A DNA stretch of 12,116 bases. Origin: Actinomycetes bacterium. Its GTDB lineage: Bacteria; Actinomycetota; Acidimicrobiia; Acidimicrobiales; Microtrichaceae. Of this stretch, positions 7,305 through 12,116 are shown piece after piece (position 1 is the first letter of the stretch; each line of letters begins with the position of its first letter). The notes below the pieces were generated by a model, which saw nothing but the letters and a program-made list of their open reading frames with translations, was not told the origin of the DNA and ran no database searches. The stretch covers positions 1 through 12,116 of the forward strand of contig JAFAFN010000590.1 of the NCBI GenBank assembly GCA_023423475.1. Direction: 5' to 3'. The position numbers and the translations under genes are program-made.

Positions 7305-8851
7305 GTGGGCGGGAGGATGGCCTCGACGAGGTTCGGGCCCGGAGTCGCCAGCGCCGCCTCGAGCTGCTCGGTGAACTCCTCGGCGGTCGTCGCGCGGGTC
7401 GCGCTGACACCCATCCCACGGGCGATCGACACGAAGTCGAGCGTGGGGTTGGTGAGGTCGAGCATCTCGAGCGCCTTCGGTCCGGGATCGGCGCCGACCC
7501 GGGTGAGCTCGAGGTTCAAGATGGCGTACGACTGGTTGTTGAGGATGACCGTCGTGACGTCGAGGCCCTCGCGGACCTGGGTCCACAGGGACTGGATCGT
7601 GTACATCGCACTGCCGTCCGCCTGGAGGTTGACCACGCGACGTCCCGGGCTGGCGACCGCGGCGCCGGTGGCGACGGGCATGCCGTAGCCGATGGCGCCA
7701 CCGGGCAGACACAGCCAATCGTGGCGTGGGGCGCCGGCGGTGAACCCAGCGGCGAAGAGCCCTGCGGTGTTGCCCTCGTCGACGACGATGGCGTCCTCGG
7801 GCAGCAGCGCCCCGAGTGCCGATGCCAACGTGTCGGCCTTCAACTCGCCGGTGGGGCGGTCCGGTCGGAACGCCGGGGCCAGGTCCGCTGCGTCGGGCGC
7901 TGCGCCGAGTGCGTCCGCGAGCGCTTCGAGCGCGGCGGTGGAGTCCTCGCCGGGCTGCGAGAGCACGTGCACGGTGCAGCCGTCGGGCACGAGGTCCGAC
8001 GCCTTGTCCGGGTAGGCGAAGAAGGACACCGGCGACGCCGCCTCGACGAGGATGAGGTGGTCGAGTCCATCGAGCTGCGCCTGCGCGAACTCCGCGAGGT
8101 ACCCCAGGCGGTCGAACGCCGGGAGCCCTGCGCCCCGCTCGAGACGAGCGGGGAAGGTCTCGACGATGACCTTCGCTGCCGATGTCGTGGACACACGTGA
8201 GGCGGCGAGCAGACCGGCCTCGCGGGTGACGCTGCCTCCGACGAGGATGCCGACGGATGCGTCCGAGCGGAGCACGTCGGCGATCGACTCGATCACGTCC
8301 GTCGCGACCGGACGGCGCGGCTCGATCGCCCGGGGGGCGACGGGGCCCGGCGCCTCGAGCCAGCAGACGTCGGCGGGGAGGATCAGCGTGGCGACCTCTC
8401 CGGGCGGGCCCATGGCGGCCGCCACCGCGTCCGCGGCGTCGTCCGCGACCTCGGCGGGGTCCGTCGAGGAGCGGATCCACGTCGAGACACCCTTGGCGAT
8501 GCTGTGGATGTCGCTCTGCAACGGGGCGTCGTACTTGGCGTGGTACGTGGCGTGGTCGCCGATGATGTTGACGATCGGGGTCCGGCCACGACGGGCGTTG
8601 TGCAGGTTGGCCAGGCCGTTACCGAGGCCGGGTCCCAGGTGCAGCAGCACCGCGGCCGGCTTGTCGGCCATGCGGGCGTAGCCGTCTGCTGCACCGGTGG
8701 CCACGCCCTCGAAGAGGGCCAGGACCGAGTGCATCTCGGGCACGTCGTCGAGCGCGGCGACGAAGTGCATCTCGGAGGTGCCGGGGTTCATGAAGCAGGT
8801 GTCGACGCCGGCGTCGACGAGTGTCCGGATGAGTGCGTGTGCACCGTTCAT
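7298..8851 (-). CDS. ilvX: ThDP-dependent enzyme, IlvX-like / acetolactate synthase-benzoylformate decarboxylase superfamily
   Basis: Predicted 517-residue cytoplasmic thiamine-diphosphate enzyme acting on a 2-oxoacid. The N-terminal PYR domain has NPGTSE (22-27), the cofactor-activating glutamate E48 (ALFEGVATGAADGYA) and H71 (LLHLGPGLGN). The C-terminal PP domain binds Mg-ThDP through D412 (QADGSAMYTIQSLWT) and N438/N439. The first glycine of the usual GDG is alanine. Length and the MNGAxALI...NPGTSEMHF start resemble mycobacterial IlvX, recalled from memory and not compared by alignment. H71 and the SAMYTIQSLW segment are more like benzoylformate decarboxylase than a biosynthetic acetolactate synthase, and no small subunit gene is nearby, so a catabolic decarboxylase or carboligase is plausible. 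A GGAG precedes the ATG by 10 bases. It follows the GlcD-like gene by 49 bp. Its stop codon lies within the insertion sequence end, so the last residue or two may be altered. Confidence 0.85.
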   Translation of the reverse strand: MNGAHALIRTLVDAGVDTCFMNPGTSEMHFVAALDDVPEMHSVLALFEGVATGAADGYARMADKPAAVLLHLGPGLGNGLANLHNARRGRTPIVNIIGDHATYHAKYDAPLQSDIHSIAKGVSTWIRSSTDPAEVADDAADAVAAAMGPPGEVATLILPADVCWLEAPGPVAPRAIEPRRPVATDVIESIADVLRSDASVGILVGGSVTREAGLLAASRVSTTSAAKVIVETFPARLERGAGLPAFDRLGYLAEFAQAQLDGLDHLILVEAASPVSFFAYPDKASDLVPDGCTVHVLSQPGEDSTAALEALADALGAAPDAADLAPAFRPDRPTGELKADTLASALGALLPEDAIVVDEGNTAGLFAAGFTAGAPRHDWLCLPGGAIGYGMPVATGAAVASPGRRVVNLQADGSAMYTIQSLWTQVREGLDVTTVILNNQSYAILNLELTRVGADPGPKALEMLDLTNPTLDFVSIARGMGVSATRATTAEEFTEQLEAALATPGPNLVEAILPPTL

Positions 8852-8900
8852 CTGCGTGGTTCTCCGTTCGTGTGCGTGTGCGTCGTGGCGTGGTTAATGC

Positions 8901-10274
8901 TCAGTCGAACAGGACGCCGGGGTTGAGGATGCCGTTCGGGTCGAACGCCGACTTGATGCGACGCATGAGGTCGATCTTCGCGGGGTCCTCGAGCTCGTTG
9001 AAGTAGTGCTTCTTGGCGTAGCCGATGCCGTGCTCGCCCGAGATCGCGCCGCCGAGCTCCATGCCCTTGGTGAACAGGGCCGTGAGCAGCTTCGAGCGGC
9101 GCTCGTCGTCCGAGCAGAAGATGCCCATGTGGACGTTGCCGTCGCCCGCGTGGCCGCAGCCTGCGATCCACGCCTCGTACTCGGCCGCGAGCGCGGGGAC
9201 CGCCTCCATGAAGGAAGGGATCTGGGCACGGGGCACGACGATGTCGATGATGTCGTCCGCCCCGTTCGCCTTGGCCATCCAGAAGGCCTTCTCGCGGGCG
9301 TCGATCAGCCCTGCGGCCGACGCCGCGGGCAGGACGTAGACGTCCATGGCGCCCAGGTCACCCAGCTGCTCGGCGAGCTGGGCGGTGTCCTGGTCGAGTC
9401 GGTCCTCGGAGGTGTTCTCGAGCATGACGACCAGGTAGGCCAGCGCGGTGTCCTTCACCTCCTGGGGGATGCCCAGCTCGAGCCCGGTGAAGCTCTGCAC
9501 CGCGGACATCGTGAGCAGATCGATGTACTCCAGGATGAGCGGGTCGACACCCGAGTCGATGATCCGAGGCACCGCGGCGGTGACCTCATCGAGCGTCGAG
9601 AAGGGGGCCAGCACCGTGGCCTGGTGTGCCGCTCGCGGGTAGAGGCGCAATGTCGCCTCGGTCACCAGCGCCAGGGTGCCCTCGCTGCCGATGACCAGCT
9701 GGGTCAGGTCGTAGCCGGTCGAGGCCTTGACGAACTTGCCGCCGGAGCGCAGCACCTGGCCACCGGGCAGCACGGCCTCGACGCCCAGCACCTGGTGGCG
9801 CGTCACGCCGTACTTCACCGCACGCATGCCACCGGCGTTGGTCGCGATGTTGCCGCCGAGGCTGGCGGAGTACTCGCCCGGGTACACCGGGTAGACCAGG
9901 CCCTGGGCACGGGTCAGCTCGTCGAGCTCGTTCAGTCGCACGCCGGGCTGGACCACGGCGGTGTGGTTGTCGGGGTCGATCTCGATCACGGAGTTCATGC
10001 GCTCGAACGAGACCACGATCGAGTCGGAACCGGGACGAGCCGCCCCGGAGAGCCCCGTGCCGGCGCCCCGTGCGGTCACGGGCACACCCAGCTCGTCCGC
10101 GATCCGCAGCACCGCGGCGACCTCGTCGGTGTGCTCGGGACGCACGACCACCGCGGGCGTCACCGCCTCGACCGTGAGGCACTCGTCGTGGGTGTAGTCG
10201 TCGCCGCTCTCGGCGCCGGCCTGCACCCGGTCCGCACCGAGCTCGCCCGACAGGCGGTCGATCAGATCAGCCAT
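8901..10274 (-). CDS. GlcD-type FAD-linked 2-hydroxyacid dehydrogenase (glycolate/D-lactate type)
   Basis: Predicted 457-residue flavoprotein that oxidises a 2-hydroxyacid to a 2-oxoacid. The N-terminal PCMH-type FAD-binding domain (about 40-215) shows VVVRPEHTDEV, PVTARGAGTGLSG (65-77), GEYSASLGGNIATNAGG and VIGSEGTLALVTEATL. The C-terminal FAD-oxidase domain carries GHAGDGNVHMGI (H375, D378) and GEHGIG (413-418), motifs that line the active site in this family. Length matches GlcD/D-lactate dehydrogenase homologues. The GlcE and GlcF partners of the E. coli glycolate oxidase are absent here, so it may be a single-subunit enzyme. ATG at 10274 is preceded by GGAG with a 6-base gap. It is the first gene of a pair with the ThDP enzyme, suggesting that its 2-oxoacid product feeds that enzyme. 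The exact substrate cannot be read from sequence. Confidence 0.93.
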   Translation of the reverse strand: MADLIDRLSGELGADRVQAGAESGDDYTHDECLTVEAVTPAVVVRPEHTDEVAAVLRIADELGVPVTARGAGTGLSGAARPGSDSIVVSFERMNSVIEIDPDNHTAVVQPGVRLNELDELTRAQGLVYPVYPGEYSASLGGNIATNAGGMRAVKYGVTRHQVLGVEAVLPGGQVLRSGGKFVKASTGYDLTQLVIGSEGTLALVTEATLRLYPRAAHQATVLAPFSTLDEVTAAVPRIIDSGVDPLILEYIDLLTMSAVQSFTGLELGIPQEVKDTALAYLVVMLENTSEDRLDQDTAQLAEQLGDLGAMDVYVLPAASAAGLIDAREKAFWMAKANGADDIIDIVVPRAQIPSFMEAVPALAAEYEAWIAGCGHAGDGNVHMGIFCSDDERRSKLLTALFTKGMELGGAISGEHGIGYAKKHYFNELEDPAKIDLMRRIKSAFDPNGILNPGVLFD

Positions 10275-10427
10275 GTTCGTCTCCGTGGTCGGGGAACGGT
10301 CGGCCGTCCCCCCTCGTCGTCCGCCCCCCGAGGGCGCTACCGCTGGCCGCGAGTCTGTCAGATCACGGCGCCCCGGCAGATCACGGCGCCCCGGCAGATC
10401 ATGGCGCTTCGTCAGGTCAGCGCAGGG
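10275..10427. other. Intergenic spacer upstream of the GlcD-like operon
   Basis: This 153-bp gap between the TetR-type gene and the GlcD-like gene should carry the promoter of the latter. It holds an 18-bp tandem repeat (10359-10411) and a Shine-Dalgarno GGAG just before the ATG at 10274. I cannot pick out a confident -35/-10 pair and see no reading frame worth calling. Confidence 0.5.
10359..10411. repeat. 18-bp tandem repeat, about three copies
   Basis: CAGATCACGGCGCCCCGG occurs perfectly at 10359-10376 and 10377-10394, followed by a degenerate third copy from 10395. Just beyond, GTCAGGTCAGC is repeated directly at 10411-10421 and 10427-10437, the second copy overlapping the 3' end of the TetR-type gene. 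The repeats lie 85 or more bases upstream of the GlcD-like start, so they could be regulator sites or simply slippage products. Confidence 0.75.
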
Positions 10428-11051
10428 TCAGGTCAGCATCCTGGTCAACATGATCACGACGGTGGCCTCGGCGCGTCGGCGCGAGAGCGAGCGGAACACC
10501 CGTAGCTGGTCCCACGTCTCGAACCCTGCGATGACGTCGAGCGCGTCGAGGGTCGATCGTCGCGAGTCGGCGTCGAGCACGGCGAGCTCTGGCTCGAAGC
10601 ACGACTCGACCTGGCGACGGAGATCCGCCGAGAGCTCGTCGAGTCGGCTGCGCAGCACCGTGGAGGTGTGGGCGCGCGTGCCGATCGCGTGCCGGACCGG
10701 GGTGATGAACTCGAAGAGCTCCGCCCGACGAGCGGCGAGGTCGTCGATGCGGGCGTCGAGGGTCCCGGATGAGTCGGGTGGATCGAGTAGCGGCAGCACC
10801 CGTCGTGCCTGCTCCGCTGCCAGCTCGAGGTGCAGCGCGTCGAGGTCGTCGAAGTGCTGGAAGACCGAGCGCACCGAGACCCCCGCACCCTCGGCGATCT
10901 GGGCCGCGGTGGGGGCGAGCACGCCTGCGTCGAGCAGGGCGAGCAGCGCGTCGACGATGGCCGAGCGGGTCCGCTCCCCGCGACGCACACGACCGTCGGT
11001 GGCGCCCGCGTCCGACGGCTCCACCCCGGGGACCGACCGGCCGGCGCTCAC
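10428..11051 (-). CDS. TetR-family transcriptional regulator
   Basis: Predicted 207-residue one-component repressor. After a flexible N-terminus of about 25 residues, ERTRSAIVDALLALLDAG forms helix 1, and TAAQIAEGAGVSVRSVFQHF (about 48-67) is a standard TetR helix-turn-helix in which the usual 'tyr-tyr-hisF' is QHFDD. The variable C-terminal half should bind ligand and dimerise; it shows nothing that identifies the ligand. The start at GTG 11051 overlaps the dehalogenase stop as GTGA and implies coupled translation; GTG codons at 11024 and 10988 are possible alternatives, none with a good ribosome site. Being last in the dehalogenase operon, it is probably autoregulatory, with the palindrome at 11974-11987 as candidate operator. 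The same frame stays open far upstream, but that part is antisense-like shadow of the dehalogenase gene. Confidence 0.85.
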   Translation of the reverse strand: MSAGRSVPGVEPSDAGATDGRVRRGERTRSAIVDALLALLDAGVLAPTAAQIAEGAGVSVRSVFQHFDDLDALHLELAAEQARRVLPLLDPPDSSGTLDARIDDLAARRAELFEFITPVRHAIGTRAHTSTVLRSRLDELSADLRRQVESCFEPELAVLDADSRRSTLDALDVIAGFETWDQLRVFRSLSRRRAEATVVIMLTRMLT

Positions 11052-11962
11052 GCCGACGGGGTCGAGGCGATGAAGTCGATCACGACGCGTGCCAGCTCGG
11101 GGCCACGATCCTCCTGGAGGAAGTGGCCACCGCCCTCGATGACCGCATGGGGTCGTCCCTCGGCGCCGGGCACCTTGTGCTGGAACACACGCTCGCCGCC
11201 CTTCGTGATCGGGTCGCTGTCGGAGAAGGCCGTGAGCACGGGCTTCGTCCAGGCTTCGAGCACCTCCCACGCCGCTCGGTTGGCGGCGGCGGCGGGATCC
11301 CCGGGCGAGGTGGGCACCAGCAACGGGAAGCGTCGGGCGCCGGCGGTCGAGGTGTCGTCGGGGAACGGTGCGTTGTACGCGGCGACGACCTCTTCGGAGA
11401 GGTCCGTCGTCGTGCCCATCGCCACGATGATGCCGGAGTCGAAGTGCTCGACGTCCTGGGAGAAGCGCTGCCAGTTGAGGAACGCCTCGGTCGGCGGTCG
11501 GTCGCCGGTGGGCAGGCCGGTGTTGGCGACGACGAGGCGGTCGAAGCGATCGGGCATGGCCGTGGCGAGGCGCAGGCCGATCAGTCCGCCCCAGTCCTGG
11601 CAGACCAGCGTGATGCCGCGGAGGTCGAGCTGCTCGAGCCACTGCGTCATCCACTCGACGTGGCGGGCGTAGGTGTAGTCGGACTGCTCGACGGGCTTGT
11701 CGGAGCGACCGAAGCCGACCAGGTCCGGCGCCACGACACGGTGCCCGGCGGCTGCGAACACCGGGATCATGTGGCGGTACAGGTACGACCACGACGGCTC
11801 GCCGTGCAGGCACAGCACCGGCGCCGCGTCGGCAGGACCCTCGTCGACGTGGTGGATCCGCAGCTGTCCGCCGTCGCCGTCGTCGACCTCGCTGAAGTGC
11901 GGCGAGTAGGGCCAGTCGGGAAGTCCGCCGAAGCGGTCCTCCGGCGTCCTCGTGATCTCCAT
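11048..11962 (-). CDS. dhmA: Haloalkane dehalogenase, subfamily I (DhlA/DhmA type)
   Basis: Predicted 304-residue cytoplasmic alpha/beta-hydrolase that replaces a halide on a haloalkane by hydroxyl, giving an alcohol and free halide. The diagnostic residues are present: E55 in HGEPSWSYLYR, nucleophile D123 with halide-binding W124 in CQDWGGLIG, W164 in the cap (FLNWQRF) as the second halide tryptophan, D248 in FSDSDPI as the probable acid, and H280 in GGGHFLQED as the base. Positions nearly match Xanthobacter DhlA (56, 124, 125, 175, 260, 289), placing it in subfamily I. APDLVGFGRSDKP and the APFPD-x-ST-AG-R-FP cap segment agree. ATG at 11962 has only a weak AGG upstream. The gene overlaps the TetR-type gene by 4 bp. 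The natural substrate is unknown; epoxide hydrolase is a less likely alternative because of the two tryptophans and E55. Confidence 0.93.
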   Translation of the reverse strand: MEITRTPEDRFGGLPDWPYSPHFSEVDDGDGGQLRIHHVDEGPADAAPVLCLHGEPSWSYLYRHMIPVFAAAGHRVVAPDLVGFGRSDKPVEQSDYTYARHVEWMTQWLEQLDLRGITLVCQDWGGLIGLRLATAMPDRFDRLVVANTGLPTGDRPPTEAFLNWQRFSQDVEHFDSGIIVAMGTTTDLSEEVVAAYNAPFPDDTSTAGARRFPLLVPTSPGDPAAAANRAAWEVLEAWTKPVLTAFSDSDPITKGGERVFQHKVPGAEGRPHAVIEGGGHFLQEDRGPELARVVIDFIASTPSA

Positions 11963-11973
11963 GAACCTGCACC

Positions 11974-11987
11974 CTAGCTGCAGCTAG
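11974..11987. promoter_or_regulatory. Perfect 14-bp palindrome, candidate operator for the adjacent TetR-type regulator
   Basis: CTAGCTGCAGCTAG reads identically on both strands and ends 12 bases before the dehalogenase ATG at 11962. Size and position suit a TetR-family operator overlapping the promoter or the transcript start of the dehalogenase-regulator operon. No other copy was noticed in the window. Confidence 0.55.
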
Positions 11988-12019
11988 TCGCGCATGACGG
12001 AGATCTCGTGGACGGCGAC

Positions 12020-12047
12020 GGCCGCACGGCTCCCGGTACGAGCGGCC
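12020..12047 (-). terminator. Possible hairpin after the glutamine synthetase gene
   Basis: GGCCGC at 12020-12025 pairs with GCGGCC at 12042-12047, one base after the TGA of the glutamine synthetase gene. The stem is only 6 bp, the loop is long and there is no T-run, so a terminator role is weakly supported. Confidence 0.3.
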
Positions 12048-12116
12048 TCAGATGCGCTCGAAGTTGCGGCGCAGCTCCCACTCGGTGACGACGTTGTTGA
12101 ACGCCTTCCACTCCTC
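12048..12116 (-). CDS. Glutamine synthetase family protein, C-terminal end only
   Basis: Twenty-two codons and a TGA enter from the right edge. The end VTEWELRRNFERI matches the characteristic 'VT-x-WE...x-R-x-FERI' finish of actinobacterial glutamine synthetases and related gamma-glutamyl ligases. Too little is visible to tell GlnA from a GlnA-like or PuuA-type enzyme. The dehalogenase gene starts 85 bases downstream. Confidence 0.72.
   Translation of the reverse strand, partial: EEWKAFNNVVTEWELRRNFERI

Noticed and set aside
5605..7312. Target-site duplication of the insertion sequence
   Set aside because: Only GT is shared by the two flanks, too short to count; no 4-5 bp match appears for any nearby choice of ends.
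9006..10505. Plus-strand open frame of about 500 codons
   Set aside because: It lies antisense to the well-supported GlcD-like gene, is rich in Arg/His/Gly/Val as expected from GC-rich antisense, and has no recognisable domain.
11052..11972. Upstream extension of the TetR-type frame, giving an apparent 514-residue fusion
   Set aside because: The extension is Arg-rich and overlaps the dehalogenase gene, whose catalytic residues are all in the other frame; the regulator starts at the GTGA overlap.
1..12116. CRISPR arrays, tRNA or rRNA genes
   Set aside because: No regularly spaced repeats with unique spacers and no tRNA- or rRNA-like segments were seen on either strand.

Overview
The window is GC-rich, densely coded DNA. 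Apart from one insertion sequence, every gene lies on the minus strand, so transcription runs from the right end towards the left. An LPXTG wall-sorting signal, an ER-type (SipW-class) signal peptidase, an IlvX-like ThDP enzyme and a DhlA-type dehalogenase point to a high-GC actinobacterium. An Acidimicrobiia-like lineage is my best guess, but the sequence does not prove it.

In the order of minus-strand transcription: (1) 12116-12048 is the last 22 residues of a glutamine synthetase. (2) 11962-10428 is a two-gene unit, a haloalkane dehalogenase of subfamily I and a TetR-type regulator. The two overlap by 4 bp (GTGA), and a perfect 14-bp palindrome sits just before the first start codon. (3) 10427-10275 is a spacer with an 18-bp tandem repeat. 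(4) 10274-7298 is a second two-gene unit, a GlcD-type FAD 2-hydroxyacid dehydrogenase and a ThDP enzyme of the IlvX/acetolactate synthase-benzoylformate decarboxylase superfamily. Together they could oxidise a 2-hydroxyacid and then decarboxylate or ligate the 2-oxoacid. (5) 7304-5614 is a complete IS1380-family element with 21-bp inverted repeats and an intact transposase on the plus strand. Its right repeat supplies the stop codon of the ThDP enzyme, and its left end abuts a strong 15-bp hairpin that was probably that operon's terminator. (6) 5470-2040 is the most interesting region: four overlapping genes encoding a TasA/CalY-like secreted protein, an ER-type signal peptidase with a Ser-His active site, a secreted RCC1-repeat beta-propeller, and a secreted protein with a Pro/Thr-rich stalk and a C-terminal LPFTG signal. 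(7) 2008-1 is a DinG/XPD-type helicase that follows after 31 bp and runs off the left edge near its C-terminus.

The four-gene surface operon reads as a self-contained export module. The peptidase most likely processes the TasA-like protein. The RCC1 protein has a similar Ser-Asp / Ala-Glu-Val stretch after its hydrophobic segment and may be a second substrate. The last protein could be attached to the wall by a sortase encoded elsewhere. The component types are known, but I do not know this combination as a described system. The dehalogenase/TetR unit is a plausible self-regulated detoxification or catabolic operon.
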